Origin: RGIG4034 sp045628945
GTDB lineage: Bacteria; Bacillota; Clostridia; Lachnospirales; Lachnospiraceae
Direction: 5' to 3'
Assembly (NCBI GenBank): GCA_045628945.1
Contig: JAZQQG010000020.1
Location: 1 to 64,000, forward strand
DNA length: 64,000 nucleotides
The notes under the pieces were generated by a model. The model did no database searches. It had not been told where the DNA came from and saw only the letters and a list, made by a program, of their open reading frames with translations. Of this stretch, positions 50,997 to 59,026 are shown piece after piece. Positions within the stretch are counted from its first letter, which is position 1. Each line of letters starts with the position of its first letter. The translations under genes were made by a program, and so were the position numbers.

Positions 50997-51094
50997 ATAT
51001 TTTGTTGCGAAAGGTTTACATAATATAAAAAGTGCAACAAAATATTGTGTCGAGTGGTTTACATAACGACAAAATGAGGTTTACGTAACGTTAC
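50997..51094. repeat. Inverted repeat and three phased GGTTTACATAAC boxes in the pre-flagellar spacer
   Basis: A perfect 12-bp inverted repeat, ATATTTTGTTGC (50997-51008) and GCAACAAAATAT (51034-51045), encloses the first of three direct repeats: GGTTTACATAAT (51013), GGTTTACATAAC (51056) and GGTTTACGTAAC (51078). The steps are 43 and 22 bases, about four and two helical turns, so all three face one side of the DNA. The third runs into the palindrome GTAACGTTAC (51085-51094). Looks like a regulator-binding array for the flagellar operon. Confidence 0.7.
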
Positions 51095-51155
51095 CCGGAA
51101 TACCCGAAAAGCGCGTAAAATGGGCATTTTCGCATATTTTGTGTTTGCATAACTT

Positions 51156-51183
51156 AGCACCTACTTGATGTTGTGCTTTTTTG
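51156..51183 (+). terminator. Terminator-like hairpin before the flagellar promoter
   Basis: AGCAC (51156-51160) pairs with GTGCT (51173-51177), with two more inner pairs, followed by six Ts. No gene lies between it and the topA terminator, so it either ends an unannotated short transcript from the repeat region or acts as a roadblock against read-through into the flagellar operon. Confidence 0.5.
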
Positions 51184-51194
51184 GGCCGAAACAC

Positions 51195-51222
51195 TTGCCT
51201 TTTTCCACGAAATTATTATAAT
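51195..51222 (+). promoter_or_regulatory. Promoter of the flagellar operon
   Basis: TTGCCT at 51195-51200, 16-base spacer, consensus TATAAT at 51217-51222, 55 bases before flgB. This is a housekeeping sigma-A type, as for the B. subtilis fla/che operon. The spacer 50964-51194 holds the repeats and hairpin described separately and no gene. Confidence 0.65.
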
Positions 51223-51276
51223 GGAATAAGGTAGGCGGATAGTGTACTTTTTCTTTTGCGTGGAAAGGATGAGCCG

Positions 51277-51666
51277 ATGAACCGAATGGGAATCTATGAT
51301 TATATCAATGTGTTGGATGCCGCAGCCGATGCGACCTGGATGCGTAACGATGCCATTGCCAACAATATTGCGAATGCCACCACACCCGGCTACAAGCGTC
51401 AGGAGGTGCAGTTCGAGTCTGAATTGAAGAAAGCCATGAACCGTACCGGAGAGACGACAATGGACGGAAAGGTTGCGGCGATTCGTACGAATGATGCCAG
51501 ACCGATCCTGTATAAGGACTATGATCAGTATTCGTATCGTGCCGATGGGAACAATGTGGACCCGGAGCAGGAGAACGTATCACTTGCCAAGAACCAGATT
51601 AAGTATGAGGGTTTGATGAATTCCATTTCTGCGGAATTTAAGAATCTTCAGGCGGTAATGAAGTAA
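51277..51666 (+). CDS. flgB: Flagellar proximal rod protein FlgB
   Basis: A 129-residue rod protein. The N-terminal WMRNDAIANNIANATTPGYKRQEVQFE is the flagellar rod signature and the C-terminus (LAKNQIKYEGLMNSISAEFKNLQAVMK) forms the pairing helix. FlgB forms the inner rod with FlgC across the wall. ATG 51277 is chosen with AAAGGATGAG upstream. First gene of the large flagellar operon; 13 bases to flgC. Confidence 0.95.
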   Translation: MNRMGIYDYINVLDAAADATWMRNDAIANNIANATTPGYKRQEVQFESELKKAMNRTGETTMDGKVAAIRTNDARPILYKDYDQYSYRADGNNVDPEQENVSLAKNQIKYEGLMNSISAEFKNLQAVMK

Positions 51667-51679
51667 GGAGGAATAGACG

Positions 51680-52123
51680 ATGGGAATGTTTGATGCTTTT
51701 GATATCAGTGCTTCCGGCCTGACCGCACAGCGACTTCGCATGGATGTGATTGCGGAGAATGTTGCGAATGCGAACACCACTCGTACCGATAACGGAACGC
51801 CTTACCGCAGACAGGTGGTTTATTTTGAACAGAAGGATGATCAGTCGTCTTTCCGTCATATTTTGAATAAAGAGTTTGATAACTATTCCGGAAAGGGTGT
51901 TAAGGTGACCGGGATCTATGAGGATACGTGGGACCCGTTAACCATGGTCTATGAGCCGGATCATCCCGATGCAGATGAGAACGGATATGTAAGTTATCCG
52001 AATGTGAATATCATCGAAGAGATGACGGACTTGATTGATGCGACCCGTGCATATGAAGCGAATTCGACGGCACTGACCGCAAGCAAGAGCATGGCCATGA
52101 AGGGCTTGAATCTGACCCAGTAG
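51680..52123 (+). CDS. flgC: Flagellar rod protein FlgC
   Basis: A 147-residue rod protein with FDISASGLTAQRLRMDVIAENVANANTTRT at the N-terminus (split rod signature) and NVNIIEEMTDLIDATRAYEANSTALTASK at the C-terminus, both standard. AAGGAGG lies 9-10 bases before the ATG. A GC-rich hairpin with a T tract lies between it and fliE. Confidence 0.95.
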   Translation: MGMFDAFDISASGLTAQRLRMDVIAENVANANTTRTDNGTPYRRQVVYFEQKDDQSSFRHILNKEFDNYSGKGVKVTGIYEDTWDPLTMVYEPDHPDADENGYVSYPNVNIIEEMTDLIDATRAYEANSTALTASKSMAMKGLNLTQ

Positions 52124-52164
52124 TGTCACAATCGGAGTAACGGTTTGACAGATACTTACGGGGT

Positions 52165-52196
52165 CGGGGAGTAACGGTCCCCGCAATTGTTTTTTT
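52165..52196 (+). terminator. Attenuator-like hairpin between flgC and fliE
   Basis: CGGGGA pairs with TCCCCG around GTAACGG; seven Ts begin seven bases after the stem. A second small stem, GGTC-GGTA-GACC, follows at about 52211-52222. The offset of the T tract makes it a weak terminator, suited to partial attenuation inside the operon. Confidence 0.45.
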
Positions 52197-52236
52197 GGAT
52201 AGGCGAGTCTGGTCGGTAGACCGGAAAGGCATAAAA

Positions 52237-52551
52237 ATGGATATATATACTCTTAGAAACAACAGCATAGTGAGAAGTACCGGTAGTCTGACTGGCGGGT
52301 CGATTACGGGAAACGGGAACCAGGATATGTTTGCGGCTCTTTTGGGAACGGCAATCGACAATATCCATACAACCAACAGCTATCTTTCGGATGCGGAAAA
52401 TGAAGAGATTAAGCTTGCGTTGGGCGAGACCGAGAACACTCACGATCTTACGATTGCGCTTCAGAAGGCGAGCACGGCACTGCAGTATACGGTGGCGATT
52501 CGCGATAAGCTGATGGAAGCCTATAAGGAGATTATGCAGATTAATATCTAA
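52237..52551 (+). CDS. fliE: Flagellar hook-basal body protein FliE
   Basis: A 104-residue protein with the conserved C-terminal ENTHDLTIALQKASTALQYTVAIRDKLMEAYKEIMQI pattern (read in pieces: NTHDLTIALQKAS and RDKLMEAYKEIM). FliE joins the MS ring to the rod. GGAAAGG precedes ATG 52237. It starts after a 113-base gap with a hairpin and is followed by fliF after 43 bases. Confidence 0.92.
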   Translation: MDIYTLRNNSIVRSTGSLTGGSITGNGNQDMFAALLGTAIDNIHTTNSYLSDAENEEIKLALGETENTHDLTIALQKASTALQYTVAIRDKLMEAYKEIMQINI

Positions 52552-52594
52552 GCAGTGTTAGCAGTCGTGTTCGGCACACGATCGGAGGCATATT

Positions 52595-54211
52595 ATGGTG
52601 GATAAGATTTTGGCCCGGTTGAAGAAACTGTGGCAGCAGATTGTGGACTGGTGGACCAAGTTCACGAAAAAACAAAAATGGGTAATTGTGGGCGTTACGG
52701 CAGGTGTGCTGGTAGCGCTTATTGTGCTTGTAGGAGCACTGACCAAAACACAATACACCTTCTTGATTGCAACCGAGACTTCCAAGGAAGGCTCGGAGGT
52801 ACGCGATATTCTTCGGGATGCAGGCGTTACCTACAAGGTGACAGCAGACGGCCGGTCCTTCTCGGTCAAAAAAGGACAGGAGTCCATTGCCAATCTGGCA
52901 CTGGGATCCGAAGGGTATGCGTCGGATGCGTATTCGGACTTAAAGTCGTTGCTGAGCGGCGGTTTTACGCAGACCGAGTCCGATAAGCAGAAGCTGACGG
53001 TGAAGAATGCGGAATCGCAGCTTACACGGGATTTATCGACCTTAAAGTTTGTGAAGTCGGTTCGTGTGAATCTGAATGTTCCCAATGACGACGGTACCCT
53101 GATTTCGAGTAAGCAGGAGGCCTCCGCCTCGGTGATCTTTTCTCTGAAGGAACCGATGACTTCGGAACAGGCTGCCAACGTTGCCCGTTCCATCGCAACC
53201 GCACTCGGCAATGCCACCACACGGAATATTACCATTATGGATGACGAGGGCAATCTCTATTTCTCCGGAGCGGATGAGAATTCTCTCACCGGACAGTCCG
53301 GCTCTCAGCAGACCATCCGCAATCAGGAGAGCAATTTCGTGAAGGCCAAGGTACTGAGCGTCTTAAACGGTCTTGGCGAGTTTGACAATATTTCGATCGC
53401 TGCCAATGTGGATATTGATTTCTCTTCCGGTGAGGACACCAGTCATCGATACGAGTCTCAGTTTGGAGAGCAGGAGAGCGTTTACTCCCAGAAGTTTGAA
53501 GCAAGTGCGGAGTCTACCTCCGGAGAAGGCGGTATTCCGGGAACGACCTCCAATACCGATGATCAGACCACTTATACGATTGGCAACAACAGTGAATCCA
53601 GCACCATGGAGACGGAAAACCAGTATTATTATCTGCCGGATGAGTATCTCTCTACGAGAATCATTCCCTCCGGTACGATTAAGAACGCTTCCTCAAGCAT
53701 CTCGGTAGCAACGGTAACCTATAATGTGATTACCTATGCGGATGCGAAGGCACAGGGCTTTCTGGACGATATGAGCTGGGCGGAATATAAGCGTGCAAAC
53801 CGTGGCAGAACGAAGCTTGAGGTGGATCCGGATTGGGTAAACACCGTGGCAATGGCTGCGGGAGTACCCGCTTCCAATATCTCCTTTGTAGCGTATATGG
53901 AGAATGTATTTAAGGATACCGTGAAGACGACTGTAAAGGCTACGGATATTGTCACCATCATCCTGATCGTTTTGATTCTGGCGCTTCTTGCATTTGTTCT
54001 TTTACGTGCAATGAAGACGAAGAAGGAAGTGGAACCCGAGCCCGAAATTTCCGTGGAGTCCCTGATTCAGAAGCAGGAGACCCCGGTGGAGGATATTGAA
54101 CTGGAGGAGAAATCCATGGCTCGCAGATCCATCGAGAAGTTTGTGGACGAGAATCCCGAACTGGTGGCAAACTTGCTTCGTAACTGGCTAAACGAGGATT
54201 GGGGAGTGTAG
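52595..54211 (+). CDS. fliF: Flagellar MS-ring protein FliF
   Basis: A 538-residue inner-membrane ring protein. It has an N-terminal span (WVIVGVTAGVLVALIVLVGAL, about 28-48), ring-building motifs (TQTESDKQKLTVKNAESQL; VRVNLNVP), a variable linker rich in Ser, Thr and Gly (about 310-345), a C-terminal span (IVTIILIVLILALLAFVLL, about 450-470) and an acidic tail ending in PELVANLLRNWLNEDW, the FliG-binding helix. Standard length. It heads a block fliF-fliG-fliH-fliI-fliJ of tightly spaced genes. Confidence 0.95.
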   Translation: MVDKILARLKKLWQQIVDWWTKFTKKQKWVIVGVTAGVLVALIVLVGALTKTQYTFLIATETSKEGSEVRDILRDAGVTYKVTADGRSFSVKKGQESIANLALGSEGYASDAYSDLKSLLSGGFTQTESDKQKLTVKNAESQLTRDLSTLKFVKSVRVNLNVPNDDGTLISSKQEASASVIFSLKEPMTSEQAANVARSIATALGNATTRNITIMDDEGNLYFSGADENSLTGQSGSQQTIRNQESNFVKAKVLSVLNGLGEFDNISIAANVDIDFSSGEDTSHRYESQFGEQESVYSQKFEASAESTSGEGGIPGTTSNTDDQTTYTIGNNSESSTMETENQYYYLPDEYLSTRIIPSGTIKNASSSISVATVTYNVITYADAKAQGFLDDMSWAEYKRANRGRTKLEVDPDWVNTVAMAAGVPASNISFVAYMENVFKDTVKTTVKATDIVTIILIVLILALLAFVLLRAMKTKKEVEPEPEISVESLIQKQETPVEDIELEEKSMARRSIEKFVDENPELVANLLRNWLNEDWGV

Positions 54212-54214
54212 TTT

Positions 54215-55231
54215 ATGAGACCTGTGGCTGATTTACCGATTACCGGGATACAAAAAGCGGCGATTCTTCTCATTGTTTTAGGACCGGAGAAGTCCGCCAC
54301 CATATTCAAACACCTGAAGGAGGAGGAGATCGAAGAACTCACTCTGGAGATTGCGAATACCCGCAGTATCACTCCTCAGGTAAAAGAGAATGTTATCAAC
54401 GAGTTCTATGAGGTGTGCCTGGCACAGCAGTACATTGCCGAAGGCGGTATTACCTACGCGAAGGAACTCTTGGACAAGGCCTTGGGCGAAGAGAAGGCAA
54501 TGGATGTCATCGGCAAGCTGACCGCTTCCTTACAGGTAAAGCCTTTCGAATTCGTTCGAAAGACCGATGCGGCACAGTTGTTGAACTTCATTCAGGACGA
54601 GCATCCGCAGACCATCGCCCTGATTCTGTCCTATCTGTCTCCGGCACAGGCAGCTTTAATTGTATCTGCATTGCCGCCCGACCGACAGAGCGATGTTGCA
54701 AAGCGTATTGCGATGATGGACCGTACCAGTCCCGATGTCATCAAGGAAGTGGAGAAGGTACTGGAGAGCAAGCTTGCAAGCTTAGTAAACCAGGATTACA
54801 CCATTATCGGTGGTGTCGATGCGGTGGTAGAAATCTTGAATACCGTCGATCGTGGTACCGAAAAACATATTATGGAGACCCTCGAAATCGAAGAGCCCGA
54901 GCTTGCGGATGAGATTCGTAAGAAGATGTTCGTCTTCGAGGACGTGCTGTTGCTTGATGACCGTGCGATTCAGCGAGTACTTCGTGATGTGGACAACAAT
55001 GACCTGGCTGTGGCACTTAAGGGTGCAAACGAGCAGGTTCAGAATGCTATTTTCAACAACTTATCGAAGCGTCTTGCTGTCATGATTAAGGAAGATATGG
55101 ACTTCATGGGACCGGTTCGTATGAAGGACGTTGAGGAAGCACAGCAGAAGATTGTTAATATTATTCGTAAACTGGAAGACTCTGCAGAAATCGTAATCAG
55201 CAGAGGCGGAGGCGACGAGATCATTGTCTAA
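54215..55231 (+). CDS. fliG: Flagellar motor switch protein FliG
   Basis: A 338-residue protein of standard length. ITGIQKAAILLIVLGPE opens the N-terminal domain; the EHPQTIALIL motif (near residue 128) and the C-terminal torque helix with VFEDVLLLDDRAIQRVLRDVD are present. FliG couples ion flow through the stator to rotation. It begins 3 bases after fliF, with GGGGAG as SD, and ends inside the start of fliH. Confidence 0.96.
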   Translation: MRPVADLPITGIQKAAILLIVLGPEKSATIFKHLKEEEIEELTLEIANTRSITPQVKENVINEFYEVCLAQQYIAEGGITYAKELLDKALGEEKAMDVIGKLTASLQVKPFEFVRKTDAAQLLNFIQDEHPQTIALILSYLSPAQAALIVSALPPDRQSDVAKRIAMMDRTSPDVIKEVEKVLESKLASLVNQDYTIIGGVDAVVEILNTVDRGTEKHIMETLEIEEPELADEIRKKMFVFEDVLLLDDRAIQRVLRDVDNNDLAVALKGANEQVQNAIFNNLSKRLAVMIKEDMDFMGPVRMKDVEEAQQKIVNIIRKLEDSAEIVISRGGGDEIIV

Positions 55232-56189
55232 TCTCATTAAGTCATACTATGTGAATATGAATCAGACTGAGGAGCAGCCTAAGTCCCGCGTGATCGATTC
55301 AAACGGGTTGATGGAAGCAAAATTGGCAATTCTGAAGGATTTGTTTCCGGAAGCTTCCTTTGGCGGAGAAGATTCTTCCTCTGACGGCTTTGTGGAAGGG
55401 TTGGATCCGGAACAGGTTGCGGCTCTTTTGGGCGATGAGGCCTTCGATGAGAACGGGAACCCGATTGCCTTGGAAGAACTGTCGCCGGAGAGTCGTGCTC
55501 TTTTGGAGGAGCAGGCCGGCAGCCGTGTTCTGCATGAGCAGAATCGCGGTGCGTCGAACTCCGCTCTCGAGGATGCCAGGGTACAGGTGGAGGCTATGTA
55601 TGCCAATGCCAATGCCGAAATTGAGCAGATGCTCGAGAGTGCCCGTATGGAGGCTGAGAATCTCCGAGATCAGATTCTGGAGGAAGCCCGTACGGAAGGC
55701 TATAACAACGGATATACCGAGGGACTTCAGAAGGCTCGCGACTTAGAACAGGATGCCAAACAGCGCGGACAGGCATTAATCGATGAAGGCAATGCATTAA
55801 AGACCCAATATGAAGCCTTTCTAAACGATGCGGAGCCGAGGCTTGTGGATGCTCTGATTCGTGTATTTGATTATGTGATTCATGCCAATCTGAATGAGCA
55901 GCGGGAGGAGTTACTGTTTCTCATTGAGAACACCCTTCGACAGGATGATAGCAGTAAGGCTTTCATTGTTCATGTAAGCCCTGAGGCGGTGGCACGGGTC
56001 AAAGAAGAAAAAGACCGACTGAAGGCAAATCTCCCCGAGACGGTATCCGTCGATATTATCGAGGATATGACACTGACGGAGAACCAGTGCATTATCGATG
56101 CGGACGGCAGCATCTTTGATTGCGGTCTGGATACACAACTAACAGAACTTGAGAAAAAGTTAAGGATTCTGTCCTATGATGGCAATTAA
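55224..56189 (+). CDS. fliH: Flagellar assembly protein FliH
   Basis: A 321-residue protein. After an acidic N-terminal region it shows the long coiled-coil (ARMEAENLRDQILEEARTEG...YTEGLQKARDLEQ) with small-residue repeats and the C-terminal FliH/VATPase-E-like domain (ALIRVFDYVIHANLNEQREE). FliH regulates the FliI ATPase. It has no ATG; TTG 55224, inside the end of fliG, fits with GGAGG 11 bases upstream. A later ATG (55258) is possible. It overlaps fliI by 14 bases. Confidence 0.87.
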   Translation: MSNLIKSYYVNMNQTEEQPKSRVIDSNGLMEAKLAILKDLFPEASFGGEDSSSDGFVEGLDPEQVAALLGDEAFDENGNPIALEELSPESRALLEEQAGSRVLHEQNRGASNSALEDARVQVEAMYANANAEIEQMLESARMEAENLRDQILEEARTEGYNNGYTEGLQKARDLEQDAKQRGQALIDEGNALKTQYEAFLNDAEPRLVDALIRVFDYVIHANLNEQREELLFLIENTLRQDDSSKAFIVHVSPEAVARVKEEKDRLKANLPETVSVDIIEDMTLTENQCIIDADGSIFDCGLDTQLTELEKKLRILSYDGN

Positions 56190-57492
56190 CACTGCAAAGT
56201 ATGAGCAACTCATGACAGAGACTTTCTTTCAAAAGAAGGGGAAAGTCGTGAACCTCGTCGGATTAACAATAGAAGCCTCCGGGATCAGTGCGAAGCTGGG
56301 CGATATCTGCTCGATTACTCCCGCAGATCCGTCCTATTCGGATATTATGGCGGAGGTTGTCGGTTTCCGTGAGAGCCGCGTATTGCTGATGCCCTATGAG
56401 TCGACGGAGGGAATCGGTCTTGGCAGCACGGTAATCAGTCTGAATCATCCGCTCCAGGTGCGAGTCGGAGATTTCCTGTTGGGGAAGACCCTGGATGGAC
56501 TCGGAAGACCCACCGGACAAGGGTTTGAGTATCCGGCGGATGCGGGAATCGGTCCGGTAGAGGCAGCTCCTCCGGATGCAATGGAACGTGAAATCATCAA
56601 TGAGGTGCTTCCGCTGGGTGTACGTGCGGTGGACGGATTGATCACCATCGGGAAGGGACAGCGTATCGGAATCTTTGCGGGTTCCGGTGTCGGTAAATCA
56701 ACATTAATGGGTATGTTTGCCCGAAATACCAAAGCAGACATTAACGTGATTGCTCTGATCGGAGAGCGAGGTCGTGAGGTGCGTGAGTTCATTGAACGTG
56801 ACTTGGGACCCGAAGGTATGGCCCGCTCCGTTGTGGTGGTGGCGACCTCGGATAAGCCTGCTCTGGAACGTAAAAAAGCGGCACTTACCGCGACGGCAAT
56901 TGCGGAATACTTCCGTGATCAGGGACGGGATGTTCTTTTGATGATGGACTCCCTGACCCGTTTCTCTATGGCACAACGCGAAATCGGACTGGCCTCCGGC
57001 GAGCCTCCCGTTACGAGAGGATATCCGCCCAGTGTATATGCGGAGATGCCGAAACTTTTGGAACGCGCGGGTAAGAATGACAAAGGTTCCATTACGGGAC
57101 TCTATACCGTCCTGGTGGACGGTGACGATATGAACGAGCCGATTACCGATACGGCCCGTAGTATTCTGGACGGCCACGTAATGCTCAACCGTAAGCTTGC
57201 GCATAAGAACCACTATCCGGCAATCGATGTATTACAGAGTATCTCTCGATGCATGAGCTCGATTGTCGATAAGCCGCAGAAGGGGGCAGCGGGCAAACTT
57301 CGTAATGTTCTTGCTACCTACAACGAGGCAGAGGATTTGATTAATATCGGTGCTTACAAGAAAGGCAGTAACAAGGAGATTGACAACGCGATCGAGAAAA
57401 TCGACAGCGTGAATCGTTTCCTCTGCCAGGATGTGGACGAGAAGGTTTCTTACGAGGATACCGTCGCCGGCATGAAGGCACTGTTCGAATAG
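56176..57492 (+). CDS. fliI: Flagellar export ATPase FliI
   Basis: A 438-residue F1-beta-like ATPase. Walker A is IFAGSGVGKSTLMGM (near residue 168), Walker B is DVLLMMDSLTRFSMAQREIG, and ASGEPPVTRGYPPSV is the family signature. It energises type III export of rod, hook and filament proteins. It overlaps fliH by 14 bases. A second adjacent Met (ATGATG) makes the exact start ambiguous by one codon. Confidence 0.96.
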   Translation: MMAINTAKYEQLMTETFFQKKGKVVNLVGLTIEASGISAKLGDICSITPADPSYSDIMAEVVGFRESRVLLMPYESTEGIGLGSTVISLNHPLQVRVGDFLLGKTLDGLGRPTGQGFEYPADAGIGPVEAAPPDAMEREIINEVLPLGVRAVDGLITIGKGQRIGIFAGSGVGKSTLMGMFARNTKADINVIALIGERGREVREFIERDLGPEGMARSVVVVATSDKPALERKKAALTATAIAEYFRDQGRDVLLMMDSLTRFSMAQREIGLASGEPPVTRGYPPSVYAEMPKLLERAGKNDKGSITGLYTVLVDGDDMNEPITDTARSILDGHVMLNRKLAHKNHYPAIDVLQSISRCMSSIVDKPQKGAAGKLRNVLATYNEAEDLINIGAYKKGSNKEIDNAIEKIDSVNRFLCQDVDEKVSYEDTVAGMKALFE

Positions 57493-57508
57493 GATTACGG
57501 GAGTCACA

Positions 57509-57964
57509 ATGGCAGGGTTTCACTATCGCATGCAGAATATTCTGGACATGAAGATTCAGTTGGAGACGCAGGCGAAGATTGCCTTTGCTGCAGCCCAGCA
57601 GAGACTGAATGCCGAGGAAGAGAAGCTGATGGCTCTCCAGACCCGTCGTGCGGATTATCTGGAGGAGGGCCGTCGCCTTCGTACCACTACGTTGGATATG
57701 CTTTCGCTAAAAGAGAATGAGCAGGCGGTCAAGAAGGCGGACGAGGACATCAAGGCTCAGATTCTGCAGATTCATGTGGCACAGCGTAATCTCGAGAATG
57801 CACGCAAAAAGCTTCAGGACATTACTGTGGATCGTAAGGGGCACGAGAAGTTAAAGGAAAAGGCATTCGAAGAGTTCCTCGAAGAGGAAAAACTTGCGGA
57901 ACAGAAACAGATTGATGAATTAACCAGCTACACTTACGGGGCGCGAGGCTCGAAGGAGAACTAA
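57509..57964 (+). CDS. fliJ: Flagellar export protein FliJ
   Basis: A 151-residue highly charged coiled-coil protein starting FHYRMQNILDMKIQLETQAK, typical of FliJ, which activates the export gate with FliI. It is 17 bases after fliI and 19 before motE. Sequence conservation in this family is low, so the call leans on coiled-coil character and position. Confidence 0.87.
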   Translation: MAGFHYRMQNILDMKIQLETQAKIAFAAAQQRLNAEEEKLMALQTRRADYLEEGRRLRTTTLDMLSLKENEQAVKKADEDIKAQILQIHVAQRNLENARKKLQDITVDRKGHEKLKEKAFEEFLEEEKLAEQKQIDELTSYTYGARGSKEN

Positions 57965-57982
57965 CCCCATAAGGAGGAGAAG

Positions 57983-58861
57983 ATGGCAGATACGATGGAG
58001 CGCTCCAAGGAGGAAATCTCCCGCGAGAAGAAGCGCCTGAAGGATGAGAAGAAAAAAATAAAACAAGAGCAGGGCATCCAGAAGAAGGAAGCCAAAAAGC
58101 GCGCAAAGGAGATCTCCAAGCAGGAGGCGGAACTGACGGCCGACAACGAAGGAAGTCCTATCGGTGCTTTTTTGGTGACGGTTATTATTATCGTCATCTG
58201 GTTGGCGATTCTTGCACTGTTAATCAAATTGGATGTTGGTGGCTTCGGTTCCAATGTTTTGAAACCGATTCTGAAGGATGTTCCCGTGATTAATCTTATC
58301 CTTCCCGGGGAGGAGGAAGAGACCGAGACCGAGGACAAGGAAGGCTATTACGGATATACGAGCTTGGGTGATGCCGTGGACCAGATTAAGTCTTTGGAGA
58401 AGCAGCTTGCACAGATGCAGCAGCTCTATTCGGCAGATGAGGAAAAGATTGCCGAGTTGGAAGCGGAAGTGAATCGCCTTGCTCCTTTTGAAGAAAACCA
58501 ATTGGCCTTTGCGAAGGTGAAGCAGGAATTCTACGAAAATGTTATCTACGCGGAAAAGGGCCCGGGATATGATGCGTACATCAAGTACTATGAATCCATG
58601 GATCCGACGACTGCGGAATATCTCTATAAGCAGGTCATCATTCAGAAGGCTAAGGATAAGGAACTGGAGGACTATGCCAATACCTATTCGGCCATGAAAC
58701 CGAAGGCGGCAGCGGGAATCTTTGAGGCCATGACCGATGATTTAGAGCTGGTAGCGAAGATTCTGGAAGAGATGGGGCCGGACAGCCGAGGCGCCATTAT
58801 GGCGGCGATGGATCCCGCCATTGCGGCCAAGTTAACGAAGATTATGGATCCGGACCAGTAA
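57983..58861 (+). CDS. motE: MotE-like MgtE-N-domain flagellar protein
   Basis: A 292-residue protein. It has a Lys/Glu-rich N-terminal region (about 1-50), a membrane span (GAFLVTVIIIVIWLAILALL, about 60-80), a coiled coil (LEKQLAQMQQLYSADEEKIAELEAEV, in part), and a C-terminal helical domain like the MgtE N-domain (YANTYSAMKPKAAAGIFEAM; LVAKILEEMGPDSRGAIMAAM). MotE proteins act as chaperone or stabiliser of the stator MotB/MotA complex. GGAGGAG precedes the ATG. It is last before the gap with a sigma-28-like promoter. Confidence 0.83.
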   Translation: MADTMERSKEEISREKKRLKDEKKKIKQEQGIQKKEAKKRAKEISKQEAELTADNEGSPIGAFLVTVIIIVIWLAILALLIKLDVGGFGSNVLKPILKDVPVINLILPGEEEETETEDKEGYYGYTSLGDAVDQIKSLEKQLAQMQQLYSADEEKIAELEAEVNRLAPFEENQLAFAKVKQEFYENVIYAEKGPGYDAYIKYYESMDPTTAEYLYKQVIIQKAKDKELEDYANTYSAMKPKAAAGIFEAMTDDLELVAKILEEMGPDSRGAIMAAMDPAIAAKLTKIMDPDQ

Positions 58862-58922
58862 AAAGCGCGGATTTCGCATTCTTTTTTGACCGAAAAAAGC
58901 AATGGAAAAAGCTGAAAACGGT

Positions 58923-58949
58923 TAAGGAAATCCTACATCCGTCCGATAT
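58923..58949 (+). promoter_or_regulatory. Sigma-28 (sigma-D) type promoter candidate before fliK
   Basis: TAAG at 58923-58926, 15 bases, then TCCGATAT at 58942-58949. The consensus is TAAA-N15-GCCGATAA; this site matches 3 of 4 and 6 of 8. The gap of 165 bases between motE and fliK is the largest within the operon after flgC, in keeping with an internal promoter. Confidence 0.5.
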
Positions 58950-59026
58950 AAGTACTGTGAGAGAGCAATTCGCTGACTCACGGATTTATATACAGCACCT
59001 TGACAATTGAAGAAAGGAGAAATGCA

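Noticed and set aside
50997..51089. The three GGTTTACATAAC boxes as a CRISPR or integration-site array
   Set aside because: Only 12 bases long, with spacings of 43 and 22 and no spacer-like unique inserts or nearby cas or integrase genes; operator-like array fits better.
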